From the NCBI GenBank assembly GCA_015258095.1, contig JABZIV010000006.1, forward strand, positions 17,609 to 70,118: 52,510 nucleotides of DNA, given 5' to 3'. Source of the DNA: Lachnospiraceae bacterium. GTDB lineage: Bacteria; Bacillota; Clostridia; Lachnospirales; Lachnospiraceae. A program made the translations under genes and the position numbers. Position 1 is the first letter of the stretch; each line of letters starts with the position of its first letter. The notes beneath the pieces were generated by a model. The model searched no databases, had not been told where the DNA came from, and saw only the letters and a list, made by a program, of their open reading frames with translations. Below, piece by piece: positions 24,885 through 33,218 of the stretch.

Positions 24885-25292
24885 ATGAAGGAATATCAGA
24901 AGAAATATCAGGAGCAGAGTATCATGCAGATGAGCCAGGGAGAGCTTTTGGTTCTGACCTTTGATGAGGCAATCAAGAGTCTGAAGCTTGCGGAAATTGC
25001 GCTGGAAGACAAGAAGTACGATAAATTTGATGATGCCATGCATAAGTGTAATCGGATTGTCCGCTATCTTCGGCAGACCCTGGATATGGAGCAGCCTATC
25101 AGTAGAGATCTGATGCGTTTATACGACTTCATCACCTTTGACCTCGGACTTGTACAGGCAGGAAGGGAAAGAAGAAAAGAGGAGTTACCGAAGCTTGTGG
25201 ATATTCTCTCCGATCTTCGGGAAGGGTTTTACGGGGCGAGCCAGAAAGTAATGGATACCCATATTCCGAAAGAAGCCAAGGTAGTCGGATAA
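24885..25292 (+). CDS. fliS: Flagellin chaperone FliS
   Basis: Cytoplasmic chaperone that holds the C-terminus of flagellin and brings it to FlhA. The family patterns QMSQGELLVLTFDEAIKSLKLAE and LRQTLDMEQPISRDLMRLYDFI are present; the 135 residues and all-helical make-up fit. The start has ATAGGAGA just ahead. It is separated from fliD by the symporter gene, which is not the usual order. The flagellin gene is not in the window. Confidence 0.93.
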   Translation: MKEYQKKYQEQSIMQMSQGELLVLTFDEAIKSLKLAEIALEDKKYDKFDDAMHKCNRIVRYLRQTLDMEQPISRDLMRLYDFITFDLGLVQAGRERRKEELPKLVDILSDLREGFYGASQKVMDTHIPKEAKVVG

Positions 25293-25378
25293 ACATCTCG
25301 AGGGAGAACAATTTTTGACGGTTTCATTTTCAAGAAATCCGGCTTTACCGGAGGGAACAGCTTTATAAAAGACGAGTG

Positions 25379-25430
25379 AAAAGAGGTTGTGAGAAAAGGA
25401 TTATCGGGTACTTTTTTACGGCCTCTTTTT
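25379..25430 (+). terminator. Terminator-like hairpin between fliS and the next gene
   Basis: AAAAGAGGTT (25379-25388) pairs with GGCCTCTTTT (25420-25429), a 10-bp stem with two G-U pairs and a 31-nt loop, followed by T. A smaller hairpin TCCGG...CCGGA lies at 25338-25352. The next gene starts 18 bases later, so read-through is presumably needed. Confidence 0.55.
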
Positions 25431-25448
25431 CAATAGAGGGAGAAGAGG

Positions 25449-25850
25449 ATGGATGTAGAACAGCTTGCGGGCCTATATCAGAGAAGATATAATATCATGA
25501 GCGAATTAAATAAAGAAACGGATGAAGTTCTTCTGGCTGCGGAAAGTGAAGATAACGTGAGTATGGATCTGCTTCTTGATTTGAGGCAGGAGTCTTTGGG
25601 CAGATTAGAAGAAAATGATATGCAGATTCGAACGTTAATGGAGGAAAGTCCTGCGGATGCGAAGCTCTTTCGTGTGCTTACCGGCGGAGAAAGTGACACG
25701 GCGATTGCTTCCAACCTCTGGGAGAAGAAAGTGATGGAGTTAAGCCGTAAAACAGGACAGATTCTTTCGGAAATCAAGCGCAAGAACCAGCAGCTCGCTT
25801 TTCGGGCGGAGAGAAGGAGGGACAATCTGGCAGATAAGCTTCCCCTGTAA
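25449..25850 (+). CDS. Small helical protein, possibly a FliT/FlgN-like flagellar chaperone
   Basis: Protein of 133 residues, predicted almost all helical, highly charged, with heptad-like Leu spacing (MDVEQLAGLYQRRYNIMSEL; LRQESLGRLEENDMQIRTLM). There is no signal peptide or membrane segment. It lies just after fliS, where fliT is often found, and its size suits the FliT or FlgN export chaperones. No clear family motif can be seen, so the name is by position and shape. RBS GAGGGAGAAGAGG. Confidence 0.6.
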   Translation: MDVEQLAGLYQRRYNIMSELNKETDEVLLAAESEDNVSMDLLLDLRQESLGRLEENDMQIRTLMEESPADAKLFRVLTGGESDTAIASNLWEKKVMELSRKTGQILSEIKRKNQQLAFRAERRRDNLADKLPL

Positions 25851-25904
25851 CGGGACGCAGTCGTCGGATTTTCAAGTGTTGAAGAAAGGAATGCAAGGAA
25901 GCGA

Positions 25905-27848
25905 ATGAATCGGAGTGTATATGAGGGTAAGTTCTTACTGAATCTTTTGGGCAGTACATTGCGACAGGATGATTCCTTTCCTGTAGTCAGAAGGATGAAT
26001 TGGGGAAGGCTTTACCGGATTGCGGATTACCATGAACTCTCTTCAGCAATTTATCTGGGAATGCTTTCAGCGGGGGCAAGAGTCCCCGCTCTTTTTGGTG
26101 AACGCTTCTTTCGTCGCTATCAGGAGGCGGTGCGCTATGGCGAGGTATATGAGTCTTCCGAACTGGAGATTCTGGATGCCTTTCAGGCGCTGAAGGTTCC
26201 GGCGGTGATTCTGGAAAGCGCGGCGGTACGAAGACTTTACCGAATTCCGGAAACGGCGGCGAATTCTCCGCTTCGCCTGTATATTTCGGAAGAAAAATAT
26301 TATCTTGCCAAAGGATATCTGATTGACCTCGGTTATGAGACGGATATTTTCTATAAGGGCTTTGGAGAGCACATGAAGCGTCCGGGCGGCTTCCAAATCG
26401 AGATTTATCATACGATGCCTTATATTACAAAGACCTATAAGCGCTGTATGAAAGGGCTTTTGGATCGAGCCTATCAGGATAAGAATCGCCCTTCTCTAAA
26501 GGTGCTGTCTCTGGAAAGCAGTTATATGCTCCGCCTTGCGGAGGGGGCATACCATTTTTGTACGGATAATTTAAAGATAAGAGAACTCTTGGATTTATAT
26601 TTATTTTATAAGCTTTTCTATAAAGATATGAATCATCGGTTTCTGGAAGCGCGGATTAAGGAGTTAGGGATTCCGGTGCTTGCGCAGAGCCTGCTTCAAA
26701 TTGCGGATATGTGGTTCAGTAGTCGGAAGGACTCTCTCTTCCCCTATCCGAAAGACAGTATCAGTCTCTATGATGACATGGAGGCGCGGATTCTTTCGAA
26801 CGGTACGGTCGGGGCGGACAGTATTCCCGAGGCGGCACGACTGAGAAAAGCCATTCGAGATGCGGAAAACAAGGAGGAGCGTGCAGAAAAGTGGCGGAAG
26901 TGGCGTGAAAAATGGAAGAATCGTGTCCAAGCGCTCCATCGCAAGATTCGTTGGGCGTTCCCCGATCGGAAGTACATGGCAAGCCTCTATCCGGAACTGG
27001 AAAACAGGGCTTTCCTCTTGCCGTTTTACTGGATTAAGAGAGGCGTGCATCTCCTGCATATTCTTTCCCTTTCCGATAAGGTGGAGGAGAAGACGGGAGA
27101 AACGGATGGAAAGACTGCACAGAGTGAGGCAGAGAATCGTACGGGCGGGACCGCACCCACTACGATTCGGGAGATGACCTATCAGGATGATCCCTTCCGT
27201 ACCAATGGACGAAAGAAGGTGTTCTATAAGAAACGAAGTGCGGAGGAAGGAACGGGAGCCGCGGCTGTTCAGGACGGCGTAGCAGCGGAAGAGGAAATTC
27301 CCGAGCTTCCGCTTAATGAGGATCGTGCTTTCCTGTCCGAAGAAATTGATGAAAGCGGAGAACTGCCAAAGGAAGAGCGGATAGAAGAGGATCCGGAGAA
27401 GGAGAGTGAGTGGAATCTTTGGGATTTCAGTGCCCCTGCGCCGCGCGTAGAAGCAGTCGCTGTACAGAGTAAGCAGACGACAGAAAGTAAGGAAAGCCAT
27501 CATTTAAGCGAAGAAGAGGAAGAGAAGGCACTCGCACTGCTTTCCGCGTTGCTTACGGAAGACGGTGCGCCGACCCTTTCTGAAGCGGAAATGGAGAGAA
27601 ATGAGAAGGAAGTAGAGGAGCGCTACCGGAAGTCTCTCGAAGGAGACCGTATTTCCGGGACAGAACCTGTGCAGAATGAGGCAGCCGGCACTCCGGAAGA
27701 GAAGGCGGCAGTCGGTACTACGGAGGGGAAAGCGGCGGTCGGCGCTCCGGAGGAGAAGGCGGAGAAGAAAGAAGAGTATGCCACGTTGGATGGCAAAGCA
27801 GTGAAAGTGCAGTCCTGGACCTTCCCGAAAGAGAAAAAAGAAGAGTGA
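25905..27848 (+). CDS. Nucleotidyltransferase-family-like protein with lost active site and acidic tail
   Basis: Protein of 647 residues. Residues 1-385 follow the layout of the uncharacterised nucleotidyltransferase family (NTP_transf_5, PF14907): the opening two-helix part with WGRLYRIADYHEL, FQIEIYHTMP, CTDNLKIRELLDLYL, and the closing FPDRKYMASLYPELE and AFLLPFYWIKRG. Where members have a metal-binding Asp-x-Asp (as in GDIDLLV), this protein has SPLRLYIS, so catalysis is probably lost. Residues about 390-647 are an acidic, low-complexity tail with three copies of a nine-residue unit near 595-621. It is the last gene of the flagellar cluster. A link to flagella rests on position only. Confidence 0.65.
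   Translation: MNRSVYEGKFLLNLLGSTLRQDDSFPVVRRMNWGRLYRIADYHELSSAIYLGMLSAGARVPALFGERFFRRYQEAVRYGEVYESSELEILDAFQALKVPAVILESAAVRRLYRIPETAANSPLRLYISEEKYYLAKGYLIDLGYETDIFYKGFGEHMKRPGGFQIEIYHTMPYITKTYKRCMKGLLDRAYQDKNRPSLKVLSLESSYMLRLAEGAYHFCTDNLKIRELLDLYLFYKLFYKDMNHRFLEARIKELGIPVLAQSLLQIADMWFSSRKDSLFPYPKDSISLYDDMEARILSNGTVGADSIPEAARLRKAIRDAENKEERAEKWRKWREKWKNRVQALHRKIRWAFPDRKYMASLYPELENRAFLLPFYWIKRGVHLLHILSLSDKVEEKTGETDGKTAQSEAENRTGGTAPTTIREMTYQDDPFRTNGRKKVFYKKRSAEEGTGAAAVQDGVAAEEEIPELPLNEDRAFLSEEIDESGELPKEERIEEDPEKESEWNLWDFSAPAPRVEAVAVQSKQTTESKESHHLSEEEEEKALALLSALLTEDGAPTLSEAEMERNEKEVEERYRKSLEGDRISGTEPVQNEAAGTPEEKAAVGTTEGKAAVGAPEEKAEKKEEYATLDGKAVKVQSWTFPKEKKEE
27687..27767 (+). repeat. Three imperfect 27-base direct repeats
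   Basis: Units at 27687-27713, 27714-27740 and 27741-27767 encode G-T/A-P/T-E-E/G-K-A-A-V like segments in the acidic tail of the preceding gene. Copy number probably varies between strains. Confidence 0.8.
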
Positions 27849-27914
27849 CAGGGAAGAGAATAAAAGGGAAGGAAAAAGAAGAAAAAAAGGAAGGGAAAAA
27901 GAAGAAATTACTAT

Positions 27915-27943
27915 TTGACAGCGTGATTAGAAAAGAGTAGAAT
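27915..27943 (+). promoter_or_regulatory. Vegetative promoter of rplM-rpsI
   Basis: TTGACA (27915-27920), a 17-base spacer, TAGAAT (27938-27943). The -35 is perfect and the -10 is one base off consensus. It is the best vegetative promoter in the window and gives a leader of about 150 nt. Confidence 0.9.
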
Positions 27944-27959
27944 AACAGAGCGTTTTTGT

Positions 27960-28090
27960 TGGATAGGGAAGCTTTGCCCATTTACGGCGCGCTCCTTGTC
28001 CGAAGTACATTTCAGCAGGGCTTTTGCCCGGGCTACATTAAATACTGAAATCAGTCCCTGACTGGACCAGAGTAAGTAGCCTTATATTTA
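27960..28090 (+). promoter_or_regulatory. Structured mRNA leader of rplM (L13 leader-like)
   Basis: About 150 nt separate the promoter from rplM. TTTCAG (28010-28015) pairs with CTGAAA (28045-28050) around an inner GGGC-TTTT-GCCC hairpin, and another small stem (CAGT...ACTG) follows near 28052-28064. Firmicutes carry an L13 leader at this place that is thought to bind L13 and limit rplM-rpsI expression. I infer the same role; no covariance check was possible. Confidence 0.55.
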
Positions 28091-28100
28091 GGAGGTTGTT

Positions 28101-28529
28101 ATGAATTCTTACGTAGCAAAGGCTTCTACTATCGAGAGAAAGTGGTTCGTAGTAGATGCAGAGGGGAAGACACTCGGACGTCTTGCATCAGAGGTGGCAG
28201 CAATTCTTCGTGGAAAGAGAAAGCCGACTTTTACACCGTTCTTAGACTGTGGTGACTATGTTATCGTAGTGAATGCAGAGAAGATTTCCGTAACCGGAAA
28301 GAAGCTGGAGCAGAAGCTGTATCGCACACACTCCCGTTATGTCGGTTCCATGAAGGAGACTTCTTTGAGAGATATGAGAGCCAACAAGCCGGAGCAGGTT
28401 ATCGAACTTGCGGTAAAGGGCATGCTTCCCAAGGGACCTTTAGGTAGACAGATGTACAAGAAACTTTTCGTTTATGCAGGGCCGGAGCATAAGCACCAGG
28501 CTCAGCAACCAGTTGCATTATCAATCTAA
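28101..28529 (+). CDS. rplM: 50S ribosomal protein L13
   Basis: Ribosomal protein that binds 23S rRNA early in large-subunit assembly. Family patterns are clear: RKWFVVDAEGKTLGRLAS, KPTFTPFLDCGDYVIVVNAEK and VKGMLPKGPLGRQMYKKL. The 142 residues are standard. An AGGAGGTTGTT site precedes the ATG. It forms the usual two-gene operon with rpsI, 14 bases downstream. Confidence 0.98.
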   Translation: MNSYVAKASTIERKWFVVDAEGKTLGRLASEVAAILRGKRKPTFTPFLDCGDYVIVVNAEKISVTGKKLEQKLYRTHSRYVGSMKETSLRDMRANKPEQVIELAVKGMLPKGPLGRQMYKKLFVYAGPEHKHQAQQPVALSI

Positions 28530-28543
28530 GGGGGGAATAAAGA

Positions 28544-28936
28544 ATGGCTACAAATAGAAATTACGGCACCGGTAGAAGAAAGAGCTCCGTTGCAAGAGTA
28601 TATATCATGCCGGGTACAGGAAAGATTACCGTAAATAAGCGTTCCATCGACGAGTATTTCGGTTTGGAGACATTGAAGACCATCGTTCGTCAGCCGCTTG
28701 TGGCTACACAGAATGAGGGCAAGCTCGATGTACTGGTCAATGTCTGCGGTGGTGGTACCACAGGACAGGCAGGAGCAATCCGTCACGGTCTCTCCCGTGC
28801 ACTTTGCGAGATGGACAGCGACTTCAGACCGGTTCTGAAGAGAGCGGGCTTCCTTACGAGAGACTCTCGTATGAAGGAGAGAAAGAAGTACGGCTTGAAG
28901 GCTGCACGTCGTGCTCCGCAGTTCTCAAAGAGATAA
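28544..28936 (+). CDS. rpsI: 30S ribosomal protein S9
   Basis: Small-subunit protein whose C-terminal tail reaches the P-site tRNA. It has YGTGRRKSSVARVYIMPG at the start, VNVCGGGTTGQAGAIRHGLSRAL in the middle, and the basic tail ending in FSKR. The 130 residues are standard. RBS GGGGGGAA. A strong terminator follows within 25 bases. Confidence 0.98.
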   Translation: MATNRNYGTGRRKSSVARVYIMPGTGKITVNKRSIDEYFGLETLKTIVRQPLVATQNEGKLDVLVNVCGGGTTGQAGAIRHGLSRALCEMDSDFRPVLKRAGFLTRDSRMKERKKYGLKAARRAPQFSKR

Positions 28937-28959
28937 GAAAAGACATATCCAGTATATGG

Positions 28960-28987
28960 GACTCCTCAAGCAATTGGGGAGTCTTTT
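28960..28987 (+). terminator. Terminator after rpsI
   Basis: GACTCCTCAA (28960-28969), tetraloop GCAA, TTGGGGAGTC (28974-28983), then TTTT. The 10-bp stem has one G-U pair. The tail GTCTTTTCTT also matches AAGAAAAGAC at 28935-28944, so a competing outer stem is possible. Confidence 0.92.
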
Positions 28988-29000
28988 CTTATCCCTCTAA

Positions 29001-29099
29001 ACTGCGGAACTGTTCGCCGTAAAGGCTCACAGTTACTCGCTGGGAATATGCCAAAGGGCATATTCCCTTTACGCTCGTACAGTTCAGAAAGAGATAAGA
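29001..29099. repeat. Hairpin-rich intergenic element after rpsI
   Basis: A perfect 11-bp stem, GGGAATATGCC (29042-29052) and GGCATATTCCC (29057-29067), lies inside a second pair CGTAAAG/CTTTACG (29018-29024 and 29067-29073) and an outer pair GAACTGT/ACAGTTC (29007-29013 and 29079-29085). The right end (29080-29098) matches the last 19 bases of rpsI (28919-28937) at 17 of 19 positions. It may be a small mobile repeat or a structured RNA; no gene lies here. Confidence 0.6.
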
Positions 29100-29171
29100 T
29101 CCGATTTTTCTTTTCGTTTCTTTTCGACCCGACGTTCGACGGATAGAATCAATTTACGGAGGATAGTCTTC

Positions 29172-30303
29172 ATGGCAAAGGATGAATATTTAATTACGGA
29201 TAGACCCCTGAAAGCGTTGACCATTTTCGCCATGCCGATGATTTTGGGCAGTTTCTTTCAGCAGGTTTATAACATGGCGGATTCCATCATCGTCGGTCGC
29301 TTTGTCGGGTCTTCCGCACTGGCGGCAGTTGGTGCCTGCGCAGCGCTGACCAATGTTTTTATTTGTGTGGCGCTTGGTGCCGGTGTCGGAGCCGGCGTTC
29401 TTGTCAGTCGCTATTTTGGGTCCAAAGAGTACGGGAAAATGAAGACGGTTGTGTCAACATCCCTGCTCAGCTTTCTTGTTCTAAGTCTTTTTCTTTCCGT
29501 CTTCGGCTTTTATTTTTCCTACGTCATGATGAAAGCTTTGCAAACGCCTTCCGACATTCTAAAGGATGCGGTGCTGTATCTCAGAGTCTATTTCATCGGC
29601 TTTCCGTTTCTTTTTATGTACAATATTCTCTCCACCATGTTCACGTCTGTCGGAGAATCCAAAATTCCGCTTGGACTTTTGATTTTTTCCTCCATCTTAA
29701 ATATTTTTCTGGATCTTTGGATGGTGAGAACGCTTGGCCTCGGGGTGTTTGGCGCAGCCCTTGCGACGCTTATTGCACAAGGCGTTTCCGCCGTACTCTC
29801 TCTTCTCCTATTCTTTTATCGAATAAAGCGCTATCAAAGCAGTTTTAGCTGCTTTGACCTGGAGGAACTATCTTTCCTGCTTCGGATTGCCGTTCCCTCC
29901 GTCCTTCAGCAATCCACGGTTTCCGTCGGGATGATGATTGTACAGTCTGTGGTCAATCCCTTCGGCACACAGGCACTTGCGGGGTATTCGGCAACGATGA
30001 GAGTGGAAAATGTTTTTTCTTTGATTTTTGTCTCTATCGGGAATGCCGTTTCACCGTTTGTTTCCCAGAATCTTGGTGCAAAGAAAATTCGTCGTATCAA
30101 AGAGGGCTATCATGCGGCCTTTCCTCATCGCAAACATGGTGAACCTCGCAATTCGTCTGTCCGTTGCCTTATCTTTAGCACCTCGTTTCGGCATTTCCTT
30201 TGTCTGGATTGCCGTGCCGGCAGGTTGGTTTGCCAATTTCCTGCTTTCTTACTACGCGCTGAGGAAAGCCTTTCCCGGGGAGTCCGGCTTATCCGCTCGC
30301 TAG
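29172..30303 (+). pseudogene. MATE-family efflux gene, broken by internal deletion and frameshift
   Basis: The first 313 residues or so are a good MATE transporter (ITDRPLKALTIFAMPMILGSFFQQ, YNMADSIIVGRFVGSSALAAVG, MFTSVGESKIPLGL, SVGMMIVQSVVNPFG), up to IRRIKEGYH at 30113. The reading then turns to nonsense, while the +1 frame resumes from 30112 with MRPFLIANMVNLAIRL and a last membrane pair, ending at the stop 30301-30303. Compared with intact MATE proteins (about 450 residues), some 70-80 residues covering two membrane helices are missing at the join. The uninterrupted frame would run to 30377 with an unrelated tail. Efflux function is presumably lost. Confidence 0.85.
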
Positions 30304-30484
30304 TGCAGTTTATTTACCGACAAGATGTGAACCTATATAAAAAACTGATGAATTTCTCTGTCCATTGGTTTATCTGATGTTGCCGGAAAAGTACAATATC
30401 GCACTTGCTATCGAATCTTAATCCCCATATAATTGCTAGGAATTTAAGGGCGATAAAAATCTTTTCGCAAGGTTTTACGGTGGC

Positions 30485-30504
30485 GGTATCGTGGATTCGA
30501 TACC
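30485..30504. repeat. 7-bp inverted repeat upstream of the peptide transporter
   Basis: GGTATCG (30485-30491), six bases, CGATACC (30498-30504), 35 bases ahead of the GTG start of the binding-protein gene. The 236-base gap that holds it shows no clear promoter. It could be an operator or an mRNA hairpin. Confidence 0.4.
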
Positions 30505-30539
30505 ATGGAAACGGGAGATTGTAGACAGGAGGAAGATAA

Positions 30540-32132
30540 GTGAAGAAGAAGTGGACAGCAGTGTTTTCCGTTTTGGCATTGAGCCTCGCTCTCGCTGCTT
30601 GCGGCGGAGCGAAGAAAGCTACGGAGACAAAGGCAGGCGGAGCAGAGACCACGGCAGCAGGCACAGCCGCTACGGGAGAGAAGACGAGTAGCGGCACGGA
30701 TACCTTTACCTATATTATCGATGGGGACACCGGAAATACCGTGAATCCGCTCACAGCGGATGACCGCTACGGTTTGATGACGATGCACGCCCTTTTTGCC
30801 CCTCCTTATCATATTTATAATGACGGGACAGTGGACTACATCCTTGCCGAGAGCATGACGCCTTCCGAGGACGGTCTTACTCTGACTATGAAGTTAAAGG
30901 ATGGTCTGAAGTGGAGTGACGGGGAGCCGCTTACTGCGGATGATATCGTCTATACCTATGAGGAAATCAACAAACTCACGAAGAATCTTTATATCGGAGA
31001 CCAGCCGATTACGCCGGAGAAGAAGGACGATACGACGATTCTTTTCCATTTGCCCTCCGTTTCCGCAAGTGCCATGGAGATGCTTTCCGATGAAATCAGT
31101 ATTATCCCGAAGCATATTTACGGAAGTAAGGAAAATGCGGATATTTCCCTCCTGGAGGATAAAGTGGTCGGTTGCGGCCCCTATACTTTAGAGGAGTATA
31201 AGACCGGAGAATATCTGAAGTTCAAGGCCAATCCGAACTATGTGAAGGGGAAACCCTATATTGATACTTTGATTTACCGTATTATCGAAAAGGCGGACAC
31301 TGCGACGCTCGCTATGCAGAACGGAGAGGCCGATGCCCTGGTCATTTCTCCGGATCAGGTTGCACAGTACAAGGACAATGATGCTTTTACGCTCACGAAT
31401 TACAGTGAGGGTCGTGTGCCTTACATCCGTTTGAATGTCAATACCGATGCCATGAAGGACAAGAACTATAGAGAGGGTGTCCTCTATGCGCTGAATCGGG
31501 ATGAAATCATGAAAGCGGCATATACCGATTCCGATTACTATAAGCTCGGCTATTCTTTCCTGCCGTATGACAACAAGTACTATACGGATGACGTGGAAAA
31601 ATGGGATCAGGATGTCAATAAGGCAAAGGAACTTACAAAGAGCGGGGCAAAGAGTCTGAAGCTGGGCTATATCGCAAGCAGTACCGTATTGGAGAGAGAG
31701 GCTCTTGCTATCCAGGCAGAGCTGAAGGAAGTAGGCATCAATGTGGAACTCGAGGGCATCACGGATGTGGCGTACTCCAAGATGTACAGAGAGAAAGGCA
31801 ATAAGGACTACGATATTATCCTTGGCGGTTATGTCATGGGATCCGACCCGGATACCTTTGCTTCTCTTTTCTCCACAAAGAAGGACAATGGTTTGAATTA
31901 TAACAGTCCGGAAATCGATCAGCTCTTTGAAGAGGGAAATGCGACCCTTGATGATGCAAAGAGAGTGGAGATTTATAATAAAGCGCAGAAGCTTGTTTCT
32001 GAAGAGGCAATCTACTATCCTCTGGGAACGAATCTTCGTACGCTGGTTACCAAGAAAGATGTCGATCCGACGGAGGCAAAGCTTGTGCCGATTTACACCT
32101 TCGGGGATCTTTCCAAGTTGAAGTTTAAATAA
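30540..32132 (+). CDS. Peptide ABC transporter substrate-binding lipoprotein (SBP_bac_5)
   Basis: Extracellular lipoprotein (530 residues) that delivers peptides to the permease pair encoded next. The N-terminus is a lipoprotein signal, with a lipobox LALAAC-GG and the modified Cys at residue 21. An Ala/Thr/Gly-rich spacer to about residue 50 leads to a type-C binding protein fold with the family pattern YTYEEINKL and LKDGLKWSDGEPLTADDIVY. It starts with GTG, 8 bases after ACAGGAGGA. It is the first of five genes of one operon. Dpp/Opp type; oligopeptide, dipeptide or nickel as substrate cannot be set by eye. Confidence 0.9.
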   Translation: MKKKWTAVFSVLALSLALAACGGAKKATETKAGGAETTAAGTAATGEKTSSGTDTFTYIIDGDTGNTVNPLTADDRYGLMTMHALFAPPYHIYNDGTVDYILAESMTPSEDGLTLTMKLKDGLKWSDGEPLTADDIVYTYEEINKLTKNLYIGDQPITPEKKDDTTILFHLPSVSASAMEMLSDEISIIPKHIYGSKENADISLLEDKVVGCGPYTLEEYKTGEYLKFKANPNYVKGKPYIDTLIYRIIEKADTATLAMQNGEADALVISPDQVAQYKDNDAFTLTNYSEGRVPYIRLNVNTDAMKDKNYREGVLYALNRDEIMKAAYTDSDYYKLGYSFLPYDNKYYTDDVEKWDQDVNKAKELTKSGAKSLKLGYIASSTVLEREALAIQAELKEVGINVELEGITDVAYSKMYREKGNKDYDIILGGYVMGSDPDTFASLFSTKKDNGLNYNSPEIDQLFEEGNATLDDAKRVEIYNKAQKLVSEEAIYYPLGTNLRTLVTKKDVDPTEAKLVPIYTFGDLSKLKFK

Positions 32133-32158
32133 ACAGCTTTTTTAGAAATCAGGAATGT

Positions 32159-33118
32159 ATGGCAAAATATATCGGAAAACGATTGCTGCAAACCATCCCT
32201 TTACTTTTTCTCATTACGGTGCTTTGTTTCTCCTTGATTAACTTAGCACCGTATGATGCGGTAGATGCAATCAGTAATTCGAAAATGACAGAAGCACAGC
32301 GAGAGGAGAAGCGGGAAGAGCTCGGACTGAACGACCCGCTTCCTTTGCAGTATATTCGTTGGGTGGGAAATATTATGCGAGGCGATTTTGGGAACTCTTT
32401 GCTCAACCATACCAGTATTGCGAAGGATCTTTCCATCCGGATTCCCAATACGATCAAGCTTGTTCTTCCTTCGTATCTGACAGCGTATCTTCTGGCTATT
32501 GTTCTCGGTCTTTACAGTGCAAGTTTTCGCGGAAGGTGGCAGGATAAGCTGATTGAAGATTCGTCGGCAGTGGGACTTGCGATTCCCACCTTCTGGATTG
32601 CCATGATTTTCATTTATTTTTTCGGCTATAAATGGAAGATATTTCCCCTACAGGGGATGCAGACGATAGGGAAGGAAGGGGATTTCGCGGATTACTTAAG
32701 ACACCTGGTTCTTCCCTATCTTGTTTTGGTGATTGCTTTTCTTCCGGATCTTCTTCGCTATGTCCGTTCGTCTGCTCTGGTGGAACTCAAGCAGGACTAT
32801 GTTCTTGTGCAGCGTGCCTTTGGAGCCGGAAAGCGGGATATTCTTTTTCATCATGTGGCAAGGAATGTGCTTTTGCCCTTACTGACCAAGCTCGGAATGG
32901 CTCTTCCGCTCCTGGTCACCGGCGCGGTTATTACGGAGAGCGTCTTTTCCTGGCCGGGGGTTGGGCTCTATTTCACAAAGGCGGTGGATGCGCTGGATTA
33001 TCCCATAGTGATGGCTGTCCTTCTTTTTTCCGGAACGCTGGTCATTCTTGGCAATCTGCTGTCGGATATCCTATATGCAGTGGTGGATCCGCGGATTTCC
33101 TTCCAGAAAGAACAATAG
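32159..33118 (+). CDS. Peptide ABC transporter permease (DppB/OppB type)
   Basis: Inner-membrane subunit (319 residues) with six membrane helices. It opens KYIGKRLLQTIPLLFLITVLCFSL and has the LGLNDPLPLQYIRWVGNIMRGDFG loop typical of DppB. The EAA-type loop that meets the ATPases is near residues 210-230 (YVLVQRAFGAGKRDILFHHV). It follows the binding-protein gene by 26 bases. Confidence 0.93.
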   Translation: MAKYIGKRLLQTIPLLFLITVLCFSLINLAPYDAVDAISNSKMTEAQREEKREELGLNDPLPLQYIRWVGNIMRGDFGNSLLNHTSIAKDLSIRIPNTIKLVLPSYLTAYLLAIVLGLYSASFRGRWQDKLIEDSSAVGLAIPTFWIAMIFIYFFGYKWKIFPLQGMQTIGKEGDFADYLRHLVLPYLVLVIAFLPDLLRYVRSSALVELKQDYVLVQRAFGAGKRDILFHHVARNVLLPLLTKLGMALPLLVTGAVITESVFSWPGVGLYFTKAVDALDYPIVMAVLLFSGTLVILGNLLSDILYAVVDPRISFQKEQ

Positions 33119-33218
33119 AGAACTTTAGCTGCACAGGTTTAAAGGAAAGACAGGATTTTTGATATACGTATTGGAATAGAAGAGAAGGTAGAGCGAAAGT
33201 TCTTTGGGTAGGAACAGG

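Noticed and set aside
30028..30303. Separate small membrane protein gene
   Set aside because: Its second half is the last helix pair of a MATE transporter in the +1 frame, so it belongs to the broken MATE gene.
30425..30460. Sigma-28-like GGCGATAA before the peptide-transporter operon
   Set aside because: The -10 part is similar, but the upstream element at 15-base spacing is TAAT and not TATA, and a peptide transporter is an unlikely target.
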